NCBI GenBank assembly: GCA_035519535.1
Contig: DATIWF010000185.1
Coordinates: 1 to 64,000 of the forward strand
Source of the DNA: DATEGZ01 sp035519535
GTDB taxonomy: Bacteria; Acidobacteriota; Vicinamibacteria; Vicinamibacterales; SCN-69-37
Direction of reading: 5' to 3'
DNA: 64,000 nucleotides
Shown one piece after another: positions 56,925 through 64,000 of this stretch; the first letter of the stretch is position 1; each line of letters begins with the position of its first letter. The notes below the pieces were generated by a model that was given only the letters and a program-made list of their open reading frames with translations, ran no database searches and was not told the origin of the DNA. The position numbers and the translations under genes are program-made.

Positions 56925-58958
56925 GTGAGGCGTTTCTCCGCGCTCCTGATTCTGTTCGGGCTGGCGGGCGGTGTCGCGATGCGCGGGCAGACCGCGGCGC
57001 GTCCGCCGGTCGCTCAGGCCTCGACCGTACCGCAGGCCGCCGCCGATCGCGCGGCGGTCGACCGCGCGATCGCCGCGGTCTTTCCGAGCCTCGTGCGCGT
57101 GTCGGTCGTGTACCTCGATCAGCAGGCCGGTCGCGAGGTGAAGGGCCAGCTATCGGGCAGCGGCACGATCATCTCCCCCGACGGTTACGTCGTCACCAAT
57201 CACCACGTCGCCGGGCGGCCGCGACGGATCGTGTGCACGCTCTCGACGCACGAAGAAGTGCCGGCCGATCTCGTCGGCACCGATCCGTTGTCCGACATCG
57301 CCGTCATCAAGCTGCATCCTGACAAACCGCGGACGTTCCCCGCCGCGAAGTTCGGCGACTCAACGAAGTTGCGGTCGGGGCAGCCCGTGCTCGCGATGGG
57401 CAGTCCGCTTGCGCTGTCACAGTCGGTCACCGAGGGGATCGTGAGCAACGTCCAGATGATCATGCCGCAGGCGTTCGGTCAGGGCGAGACGCTCGACGGC
57501 GAGGATGTCGGCACGATCGTGCGGTGGATTGGCCACGACGCGGCGATCTACCCCGGGAACTCAGGCGGGCCGCTGGTGAACCTGGCGGGCGAGGTCGTCG
57601 GCGTGAACGAGATCAGTTTCGGCCTGGGCGGTGCGATTCCGAGCAACCTCGCGCGCGCGGTCGTGGACGCATTGATCAAGGACGGCCGCGTGAAGCGCAG
57701 CTGGATCGGCCTCGAGCTGCAGCCGCGCATCGGCGACGGGGCGCGCACCGGTGCGCTCGTGTCGTGGGTGGCCGACGCGTCGCCGGCCCTCGCCGCCGGC
57801 GTCGAGGCCGGCGATCTCCTCACGAAGGTCAACACGACGGCCGTCGATGCGAAATACGCCGAGCAGCTGCCGCCGGTGAATCTCGCGCTGTTGAGCCTGC
57901 CCGTCGGCCAGCCGGCGACGCTGACCGTCGTCCGCGCCGGCAGGGAGCTGACGCTGACGGCCGTGCCGGTCGAGCGATCGGCGGCGATCTCGACGCCGTC
58001 CGAGTTCGCCGACTGGGGCGTCATGGCGGCCAACCTCAACGACCGCGAGCGCCGCGAGCTCGCGCGCGCGACGACCGACGGCGCGCGCGTCGTCAGCCTC
58101 AAGCCGAACGGACCGGCCGATCAGGCCAAGCCTCCACTGCGCCCGGGCGATGTCATCGTCAGCATCGAGGGGCATCCGGTGAAGTCGGTCGCCGACGTCG
58201 AGCAGCAGACGCGCGCGGCGCTCGGCTCGAAGGATCGCGTCAAGGCGCTCGTCGGCTTCGAGCGCGGCACCGAGAGCTACCTGACGGTGGTCGAGATCGG
58301 ATCCGTGTCGGCCGACGACCCGCCGCGGGAAGCGCGCAAGGCCTGGGTGCCCGTCGAGGTCCAGGTGCTCACGCCGCCGCTCGCCGAGCGGCTCGGATTG
58401 AAGGGGAGGACCGGGGTGCGCGTGACGCGCCTGCTGGATCCGGCGACGCCCCTGCACCTGGGCGACGTCATTCTCGCGATCGACGGCGATCCCGTTCGCG
58501 CCACGGCGCCGAACGACGAGGACCTGTTTGCGTCGGACATCCGGCGGTACCGCGTGGGCGCGTCCGTCAAGCTGACGGTCAATCGCGACGGCGTGGAAAT
58601 CGCGGTGCCGGTCACGCTCGGGCAGACGCCGACGCAGCCGCGCGAGATGAAGTGGTACGCCGATCCGGTGTTCGAGTTCCGAGCGCGAGACGTCGCCGAA
58701 GCCGATCGCGAAGACCCGCTCGTGGGCGAGGAAAAGGGCGTGCTCGTCGAATCGGTCGCCGCGCGCGGCTGGGCGGCGCTCGGCCGGCTCAACGGCGGCG
58801 ATCTGATCCTGGCGGTCGACGGACAGCCGGTCGGCGACGTCGACACGCTCAAGGCGCGGATGACGGACATCCAGGCGCGCCGGCCCGCCTCGGTCGTGTT
58901 CGAGGTGCGCCGGGGGATCCGCACGATGTTCATCGAGATCCAGCCGGCGTGGAAGTAG
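56925..58958 (+). CDS. HtrA/DegP-type serine protease with several PDZ domains
   Basis: 677 residues from GTG 56925, with a signal peptide (about 1-24). The trypsin-like domain (about 45-250) has an intact triad: H94 in 'TNHHVAG', D124 in 'LSDIAVIK' and S213 in 'YPGNSGGPLV'. Two to four PDZ-like domains follow (roughly 260-345, 355-455, 470-560 and 590-670; 'LRPGDVIVSIEGHPV', 'LHLGDVILAIDGDPV' and 'LNGGDLILAVDGQPV' are carboxylate-loop/strand markers). It should degrade misfolded periplasmic proteins. A gene for a probable inactive relative follows at 59029. Confidence 0.93.
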   Translation: MRRFSALLILFGLAGGVAMRGQTAARPPVAQASTVPQAAADRAAVDRAIAAVFPSLVRVSVVYLDQQAGREVKGQLSGSGTIISPDGYVVTNHHVAGRPRRIVCTLSTHEEVPADLVGTDPLSDIAVIKLHPDKPRTFPAAKFGDSTKLRSGQPVLAMGSPLALSQSVTEGIVSNVQMIMPQAFGQGETLDGEDVGTIVRWIGHDAAIYPGNSGGPLVNLAGEVVGVNEISFGLGGAIPSNLARAVVDALIKDGRVKRSWIGLELQPRIGDGARTGALVSWVADASPALAAGVEAGDLLTKVNTTAVDAKYAEQLPPVNLALLSLPVGQPATLTVVRAGRELTLTAVPVERSAAISTPSEFADWGVMAANLNDRERRELARATTDGARVVSLKPNGPADQAKPPLRPGDVIVSIEGHPVKSVADVEQQTRAALGSKDRVKALVGFERGTESYLTVVEIGSVSADDPPREARKAWVPVEVQVLTPPLAERLGLKGRTGVRVTRLLDPATPLHLGDVILAIDGDPVRATAPNDEDLFASDIRRYRVGASVKLTVNRDGVEIAVPVTLGQTPTQPREMKWYADPVFEFRARDVAEADREDPLVGEEKGVLVESVAARGWAALGRLNGGDLILAVDGQPVGDVDTLKARMTDIQARRPASVVFEVRRGIRTMFIEIQPAWK

Positions 58959-59028
58959 GAGCGCGGGCCCCGCGAGCGACGCGGAGGGGACCGCGGGGGC
59001 GACAGCCCCCCGGATCGGAGGAGGACTG

Positions 59029-59805
59029 ATGCGAATCGCAGCAGCATTGGCGCTCGGCGCCGTCGTGGCCGCCTGGTCGATCGGCGCGCGGGCGCAGACG
59101 ACCGACGAGCGCGCGTCGGCGCGCGACGTCGTCAAGAAGCGCGGCGACGCGGTCGTCATGGTGCTCGCGACGATCAAGCTGCGCATCAATATCGGCGGCC
59201 GCGAGCAGTCGACCGATCAGGCGACCCAGGCCAACGCGACCGTGCTCGACGGGACGGGCCTCACGGTGCTGTCGCTGTCGTCGCTGCAGCCCGACGACGT
59301 CATGACGCGGACGCTGAGCCAGCGCGTGCCGTCCGGGACGAAGGTCGACGTCACGAGCGAGCTGTCGGACATGCGCATGCACCTGGCGGACGGCCGCGAG
59401 ATCGCCGCCAAGCTCGTCCTGCGCGACGAGGACCTCGACCTCGCGTTCGTCAGGCCGACCGAAGCGCCCGCCACGCCGATGACGAGCGTCGATTCGGCGG
59501 TCGCGTCGCCCGGCATTCTCGATCCGGTGATGCTCGTCCAGCGCACCAGCGAGGCGACCGGCTGGCAGACGGCCGCGTCGCTCGGCAATGTCCAGCTCGT
59601 CATCGACAAGCCGCGGACGTACTACCAGATCGCGATGCCGACCACGGGCGGCAACGGGCTCGGCTCGCCCGTCTTCGATCTCGCCGGGCACTTTGTCGGC
59701 GTCGTCGTGCTCCGCAACACGGGATCGCGCGGCTCGGCCTCGCCCGGCGTGCTGCCGGGCAGCGACATTCGGGATATCGCGAAGCAGGCGCCCGCGGTGA
59801 AGTAA
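59029..59805 (+). CDS. Exported trypsin-like protein lacking catalytic residues (probable pseudo-protease)
   Basis: 258 residues with a signal peptide (about 1-22) and a strong GGAGGAGG ribosome site. Its pattern follows the HtrA protease domain: 'VVKKRGDAVVMV', 'VLDGTGLTVLSLSSLQP' where 'isPdGyVvTNHHV' is expected, 'DEDLDLAFVRP' where 'SDIAVIK' is expected, and 'GGNGLGSPVFDLAGHFVGVVV' where 'GNSGGPLVN' is expected. The His position is occupied by Ser, and the nucleophile position by Gly210/Leu211; only the Asp (D137) remains. It is therefore unlikely to cleave peptides. It follows the HtrA gene by 70 bp and could regulate or scaffold it. Confidence 0.8.
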   Translation: MRIAAALALGAVVAAWSIGARAQTTDERASARDVVKKRGDAVVMVLATIKLRINIGGREQSTDQATQANATVLDGTGLTVLSLSSLQPDDVMTRTLSQRVPSGTKVDVTSELSDMRMHLADGREIAAKLVLRDEDLDLAFVRPTEAPATPMTSVDSAVASPGILDPVMLVQRTSEATGWQTAASLGNVQLVIDKPRTYYQIAMPTTGGNGLGSPVFDLAGHFVGVVVLRNTGSRGSASPGVLPGSDIRDIAKQAPAVK

Positions 59806-59850
59806 AACGGGAAGGGGTTCCTGGGGGCCTCGAGGTTCCCGCGAGGTTCA

Positions 59851-62550
59851 TCACTCGGCGCGGAGCGCCTTCGTCGGATCGATCTTCGTCGCGGCGTTTG
59901 CGGCCGCCGCGCTCGTCGCGAGCGCAACCAATGCCAGACCGACCGCCGCCGTCGCATACACCGCGCCGTCCGTCGGCTGGACCTGGAAGAGGAGGGCCGC
60001 CACGAATCTCGAGAGCGCGAGTGACGCCGCCACACCGACCGCCGCGCCCGTGACGATGACGATCGCGGTTCGGCCCAGGAGCCAGCGCAGGATGCGTCCG
60101 CCGTCCGCGCCGAGCGCCATGCGCACGCCGATCTCGGGCGTGCGCTGCGACACCGCGTAGGCGACGACGCCGAAGATGCCGACCGCGGCGAGCACCAGGG
60201 CGAGCGCGGCGAACAGGAAGAAGAGCAGCGTTTCGAAGCGCCGCTCGGCCGCGCGCGCCGTGAGAATCGCCTCGAGCGTCCGCACGGCGGTGATCGGCTG
60301 ATTCGGATCGAGGGCGAGCACCGCGCGGCGAATCGCGCCGGCGAGCGCGGCGGGCTGGCCCGCCGCACGTACGGCCAGATCCGCCAGGCGCACGGGGTAC
60401 AGAGTCGTCTGCGCCGCCGGCAGGTAGATCTGCGGCTTGAGCTCGGTGTCCCGGCCGTCCCGCCGAACGTCGTGCACGACGCCGACGATCGTGATCCACG
60501 GCATCTGCGGCGAGCGGCGGAACCGCCGGCCGATCGCGTCCGCGCCGCCGAGGATCCTGCGGCTGAACTCGTCGCTCACGACGGCGACCGGCTCGGTCGT
60601 CTTGACGTCGGCCGGCGTCAGGAGCCGCCCGCGCAGCAGCGGAATGCCGAGCGTCTGGAAGTACCCGGGACTCACCGCCTGACTGGCGACGTCGACCGAT
60701 CCGTCACCGGGCAGATCCACGCCATCGACGCCGATGCCGGTTTCCCAGCCGCCGCGGAGCGGAAATCGGTTCGCGAACGCGACCGACTCCACGCCGGGCA
60801 GCGCGCCCACGCGCGCCGCCAGCGCCTCGAAGAACCGCAGACGATCGTCCGCGGTCGGGTAGCGCGATTCCGGTAGATTGACGTTGGCCGTGAGGACGCG
60901 ATCGGGTTGAAAGCCGAGCGCGACGCCGTTGAGGACCAGCAGGCTCTTCAACATCAATCCCGCGCCCGTCAGCAGCATCGTCGAGAGCGCGATCTCGGCG
61001 ACCATCAGCGCGTTGCGCCATTTCATCACCCACGTGCCGGCGACGACGCGCTCGCTGGAGCGGAGCGCCTCGACGGGCCGCGTGCGGCCCGCCTGCCACG
61101 CGGGCAGCAGCCCGAACGCCAGGCCCGTCGCGAGCGAGATGCCAGCCGCAAACACGAGCACGCGCCAGTCGAGCGTGACGTCCGCGAGACGCGGGATGCT
61201 GGCCGGCGCGGCGGCGACGAGCAGACGGCGCGCGATCTCGGCGAGGGCGAGGCCCACGCCGCAGGCGACGCCCGCCAGCACGAGGCTCTCGGTGATGAGC
61301 TCGGTCACCACGTGCGTCCGTGTCGCGCCGAGCGCCACGCGGACCGCCATCTCCCGCCGGCGCGCGACCGCGCGGACGAGCAGCAGGTTCGCGACGTTGA
61401 CGCACGCGATGAGCAGAATCGCGCTGACCGTCGCGATGAGAATCACGAACGACGTCCGCACCTTGCTGACGATGTCATCGCCGAGCGGCGTGACGAACGC
61501 CCGGATGGTCGAGTTGGACTGCGGGAACTGCCGCGCGAGCTCCCCGGAGATCGCCGTGAGCTCCGCCTGCGCCGCCGCGAGCGTCGCGCCCGGAGCCAGG
61601 CGGCCGATCGCGTTGATCTCGTGATCGCCGTGGTTGGCGAGCAGGTCCGGGGGATACGCGGCCGGCGTCCAGAACGCGATCGGGTCCGTGTTGTTGAACT
61701 GCATCACGGGCGTGAAGTCCGCCGGCATCACGCCCACGACGACGTAGGGCGTGTTGTCGAGCGTGATCGCTCGACCGATGATGCGGTCGTCCGATCCGAA
61801 CCGCGACTGCCAGAGGCCCGCGCTGAGGATCACGACGGGCGGAGCGCCCGGCTGATCCTCGACCGGGTCGAACGTCCGCCCGAGCGCCGGCGCCGCGCCC
61901 AGGACCGCAAAATAATTCGACGTGACCTCTTCGCCGATCAGGCGATCGGGAGTGCCCGCGCCGGTCAGGTTGTGACCGATCGTCGTGACGCCGGCGATCT
62001 CGGCCAAGGCACGGGTCGCGCGCCGGTAGTCCATCAGATTGGCCGGGGCGACCGCGGTGCGCGCGGGCGCGGCATCGTGCGCAATCGACGCGCCGTGCGA
62101 CGATTCCTGGTCGGGCGGCCCGCCGACGAGCCCTTCCCACACCGAGACGAGGCGATCCGGATCGACATAGGGGAGCGGGCGAAGCAGCACCGCGCTCACG
62201 AAACTGAAGATCGCGGTGTTGACCCCGATGCCGAGCGCGAGCGTCAGCACGGCCGTCATCGTGAACGCCCGAGACTTGCCGAGCAGGCGCCCGGCGTGGC
62301 GCACATCGCGGATGACGCGCTCGATCGACGGAATGCCGCGCCCGTCGCGCACGGCCTCCTTCGTTTGATCGACGCCGCCGAACTGGCGGCGCGCCGCGGC
62401 GCGCGCGTCGTCGCGCGCGAGCCCGCGCCGGACGTACTCATCCGTCAGCAGGTCCAGGTGCTGCTGGATCTCCTCGTCGAGCTCCTCGTTGATCCGTCGT
62501 CGGCCGAAGAGCTCGCGGATCCGCGCCGCCCAGACGCGCCACGGCGTCAC
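59851..62550 (-). CDS. ADOP-type ABC transporter permease, with N-terminal prefix domain
   Basis: 899 residues from GTG 62550, which forms a GTGA overlap with the PadR stop. The prefix 'RIRELFGRRRINEELDEEIQQHLDLLTDEY' (about 9-38, read in parts) is soluble and helical. The permease part has 'LTLALGIGVNTAIFSFVSAVLL' (first helix), 'LLIACVNVANLLLVRAVARRREMAVRVALGATR' (read in parts) and ends 'KIDPTKALRAE'. It is the same size as the ADOP at 554-3253 and belongs to the same PadR-ADOP type. No ATPase is adjacent. The substrate is unknown. Confidence 0.93.
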   Translation of the reverse strand: MTPWRVWAARIRELFGRRRINEELDEEIQQHLDLLTDEYVRRGLARDDARAAARRQFGGVDQTKEAVRDGRGIPSIERVIRDVRHAGRLLGKSRAFTMTAVLTLALGIGVNTAIFSFVSAVLLRPLPYVDPDRLVSVWEGLVGGPPDQESSHGASIAHDAAPARTAVAPANLMDYRRATRALAEIAGVTTIGHNLTGAGTPDRLIGEEVTSNYFAVLGAAPALGRTFDPVEDQPGAPPVVILSAGLWQSRFGSDDRIIGRAITLDNTPYVVVGVMPADFTPVMQFNNTDPIAFWTPAAYPPDLLANHGDHEINAIGRLAPGATLAAAQAELTAISGELARQFPQSNSTIRAFVTPLGDDIVSKVRTSFVILIATVSAILLIACVNVANLLLVRAVARRREMAVRVALGATRTHVVTELITESLVLAGVACGVGLALAEIARRLLVAAAPASIPRLADVTLDWRVLVFAAGISLATGLAFGLLPAWQAGRTRPVEALRSSERVVAGTWVMKWRNALMVAEIALSTMLLTGAGLMLKSLLVLNGVALGFQPDRVLTANVNLPESRYPTADDRLRFFEALAARVGALPGVESVAFANRFPLRGGWETGIGVDGVDLPGDGSVDVASQAVSPGYFQTLGIPLLRGRLLTPADVKTTEPVAVVSDEFSRRILGGADAIGRRFRRSPQMPWITIVGVVHDVRRDGRDTELKPQIYLPAAQTTLYPVRLADLAVRAAGQPAALAGAIRRAVLALDPNQPITAVRTLEAILTARAAERRFETLLFFLFAALALVLAAVGIFGVVAYAVSQRTPEIGVRMALGADGGRILRWLLGRTAIVIVTGAAVGVAASLALSRFVAALLFQVQPTDGAVYATAAVGLALVALATSAAAANAATKIDPTKALRAE

Positions 62551-62891
62551 GACGCATCCTCCGGATTCAGCACGCGCCCGACGATCGCGGCGACGCGCTC
62601 CCAGCGGGCCTCTTCGGCGGCGAGCTGGCGCGCGCCGCGCGGCGTGAGGCTGTAGTACTTCGCGCGCCGGTTGTGGTCCGACGCGCCCCACTTCGCCCGG
62701 ATCCAGCCGGCCTGCTCGAGCCGGACCAGCGCCGGGTACAGCGTGCCCTGGTTGAGCCGGAGGAGGTCGCCGCTCGTCTGCTCGAGGCGGCGCGCGATGC
62801 CGTAGCCGTGCTGCGGCCCGAGCGTCTCGAGCGTCTTGAGGACCATCAGCGCCAGCGTGCCTTGGAGCACGTCGGTCTTGTCCGCGGGCAT
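62547..62891 (-). CDS. PadR family transcriptional regulator
   Basis: 114 residues from ATG 62891, with AGGAG seven bases upstream. The PadR pattern is complete: 'LQGTLALMVLKTLE', 'HGYGIARRLEQTSG', 'NQGTLYPALVRLEQAGWI' (recognition helix) and the wing 'HNRRAKYYSLTPRGARQL'. The stop is embedded in the ADOP start (GTGA). It probably represses its own operon; an unknown ligand would release it. A TTGACA -35 box and an inverted repeat lie just upstream. Confidence 0.94.
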   Translation of the reverse strand: MPADKTDVLQGTLALMVLKTLETLGPQHGYGIARRLEQTSGDLLRLNQGTLYPALVRLEQAGWIRAKWGASDHNRRAKYYSLTPRGARQLAAEEARWERVAAIVGRVLNPEDAS

Positions 62892-62898
62892 GTCACGC

Positions 62899-62953
62899 TC
62901 CTGTTGGAGTCCTACATGACAGTAGTGCCGCGATCTGTTGTATGTCAACAGGA
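62899..62953 (-). promoter_or_regulatory. Promoter with flanking inverted repeat for the PadR/ADOP operon
   Basis: On the minus strand a perfect -35 box TTGACA (62943-62948) is followed after 18 bases by a TACTGT -10-like box (62919-62924). An 8-bp inverted repeat, TCCTGTTG (62899-62906) and CAACAGGA (62946-62953), brackets both boxes and overlaps the -35. This is a reasonable sigma-70 promoter under PadR control; the operator assignment is inferred. Confidence 0.6.
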
Positions 62954-63012
62954 ACGAGAGCGGCCGCCGGGCATCCCGACTGCCTGGCGTTCTTCCGGCG
63001 TCCTCGAGCCGC

Positions 63013-63513
63013 CTACTCGAGCATCAGTAACCGCGCACCCGAGTCGTCCGCGGAGGCGGCGCCGGGGTGCTGCTCGAGCAGCCGCACGCACGCATTCCAG
63101 CGCAGGATCGCGTCGTCGTTGCCGCTCGGCCGCCGGGTCTCGGCCTCGGCGTAGTGCTGGAGCGCGTCCTTGAGCCATTCGTGGGCGGCCTGGCTCGATC
63201 CGTGCCCGCCCTTGGCGAGCTGGGCGCGCGCGCGGCGCTCGCAGATGAGGCCCGCGTAGTACGCGCGCTCGTACGCGTCGTGCAGATGCGGCAGGATGTC
63301 GCGCGCCCGCTGCAGCGCGGCGGCGGGATGCTCGCCGAACTGATCGGTGAGCGCGAGAATCAGCATCACGCGCGCCGGCTGGTGGTCCGGATCGACCGCG
63401 AGTACGTCGAGGCAGATGCTCTCCGCCTGGCCGGGCTCGTTGAGCAGCCGGTACCGCTCGGCCTTCGCCAGCGCGCCGGGAATCGCGTCCTTGGAGAGCG
63501 GCTTGAGATGCAT
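63013..63513 (-). CDS. TPR-like protein of unknown function
   Basis: 166 residues, cytoplasmic. 'KAERYRLLNEPGQAESICLDVLAVDPDHQPARVMLILAL' (read in parts; about 17-55) and 'AYYAGLICERRARAQLAKGG' are TPR-type helix pairs. 'DALQHYAEAETRRPSGNDDAILRWNACVRLL' (about 116-146) forms another pair. The N-terminal 'MHLKPLSKDAIPGALAKAERYRLLNEPG' is a recurrent start in this uncharacterised group. TPR units bind protein partners; none is evident here. It is divergent from the GNAT gene at the window's edge. Confidence 0.8.
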   Translation of the reverse strand: MHLKPLSKDAIPGALAKAERYRLLNEPGQAESICLDVLAVDPDHQPARVMLILALTDQFGEHPAAALQRARDILPHLHDAYERAYYAGLICERRARAQLAKGGHGSSQAAHEWLKDALQHYAEAETRRPSGNDDAILRWNACVRLLEQHPGAASADDSGARLLMLE

Positions 63514-63556
63514 AGGCGTTAACGTAGACGTTAGAACTTTGAACGTCGAACTTCAA

Positions 63557-64000
63557 ATGCTCCGGGCGCCCGACCTGCCCGCCGCCGCCGGCGTGCTGGG
63601 CCGCGGGATGCGCGATAACCCGCTCCATGTGCGGGTGTTTGGCGCCGACCCGGCCCGCCGCGAGGCCCGCCTGACCGCGCTTTTCACCGCGCTCCTCCGG
63701 CGCCAGCATCTCGCGGACGGCGTGATTCTCGGCGCGTTCCACGACCGTCGCCTCGTCGGCGTGTGCGGCATGATCCAGCCCGGCCGCTGTCGGCCGACCC
63801 TGCGGCAGAAACTGCAGCTGCTGCCGGCGCTCGTCAGCGGGCGCGGCCTCGGGCTCACGATCCGCGTCGTCAACTGGACCTCCCAGTGGGCGCGGCGCGA
63901 TCCCGACGAGCGTCACTGGCACCTCGGTCCCGTCGCGGTCGAGCGCGATCTGCAGGGACGAGGCGTCGGCAGCGCGCTTCTAACGGAAGTCTGCGCGCGG
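63557..64000 (+). CDS. GNAT family N-acetyltransferase (partial, runs off the window)
   Basis: The reading frame from ATG 63557 is open to the last base, so 148 residues are seen and the C-terminus is missing. 'WHLGPVAVERDLQGRGVGSALLTEVCA' (about 121-147, read in parts) is GNAT motif A with the acetyl-CoA-binding Q-x-R-G-V-G-S core. An upstream part with 'DRRLVGVCGMIQPGR' forms the first strands. It should transfer an acetyl group from acetyl-CoA to an amine. The substrate is unknown. The gene is divergent from the TPR-like gene, with a 43-bp gap containing more AACGT/CTTC words. Confidence 0.85.
   Translation, partial: MLRAPDLPAAAGVLGRGMRDNPLHVRVFGADPARREARLTALFTALLRRQHLADGVILGAFHDRRLVGVCGMIQPGRCRPTLRQKLQLLPALVSGRGLGLTIRVVNWTSQWARRDPDERHWHLGPVAVERDLQGRGVGSALLTEVCAR

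Overview
The window looks like a chromosomal segment from a GC-rich Acidobacteriota member, most like the Vicinamibacteria. This is inferred from gene content, not from a phylogeny. The pointers are three copies of the 'acidobacterial duplicated orphan permease' (ADOP) ABC permease, two with a PadR regulator; two VWFA-related proteins of the acidobacterial type; a very large Oar-like outer-membrane receptor; a PQQ-type quinoprotein with its own cytochrome c; and a Ser/Thr kinase with a beta-propeller tail. The envelope is Gram-negative (TonB, Oar-like receptor, periplasmic proteases).

Layout. 1-75: 3' tip of a 5S rRNA and its terminator, so an rRNA operon ends at the left edge. 216-3624: GYD protein, then a PadR/ADOP pair on the minus strand. 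3732-8709: plus-strand run of TonB-like protein, VWA protein, AlkB-type dioxygenase, lipase maturation factor and a two-DTG aspartic protease. 8729-9679: an unknown Cys-motif protein bracketed by inverted short repeats. 9709-20623: an exported redox and beta-propeller region with a PQQ-type dehydrogenase, a cytochrome c with an unusual CxxxCH haem site, a HupE/UreJ-like membrane protein, three NHL-type propellers and two adjacent Tat-type aminotransferases. 20898-25682: a pseudopilin/minor pilin operon behind a good sigma-54-type promoter. 25672-28139: PfkB kinase, TPR-thioredoxin protein and a small unknown. 28315-34262: Oar-like receptor translationally coupled to a second VWA protein. 34319-43210: two unknowns, prolyl oligopeptidase, a four-helix-bundle protein, M1 aminopeptidase and an orphan ADOP. 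43456-55628: patatin, exported acetamidase/formamidase-like protein, two M48 membrane proteases around a methyltransferase, a serine hydrolase, and a kinase coupled to an NTF2-like protein. 55752-59805: MsrB, MsrA, an HtrA-type protease and a probable pseudo-protease. 59851-62953: a third ADOP with its PadR and promoter. 63013-64000: TPR-like protein and the start of a GNAT acetyltransferase that runs off the window.

Themes. Envelope proteolysis and repair dominate (HtrA, two M48, M1, POP, serine hydrolase, Msr pair). Many exported proteins carry Gly/Arg/Ala-rich low-complexity inserts. Nearly every longer intergenic gap holds a different short 'word-like' tandem or inverted repeat; the most striking is a perfect 30-bp AT-rich inverted repeat at 35515-35588. 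No tRNA, CRISPR array, insertion sequence or prophage was seen, and no gene-free stretch reaches 300 bp.
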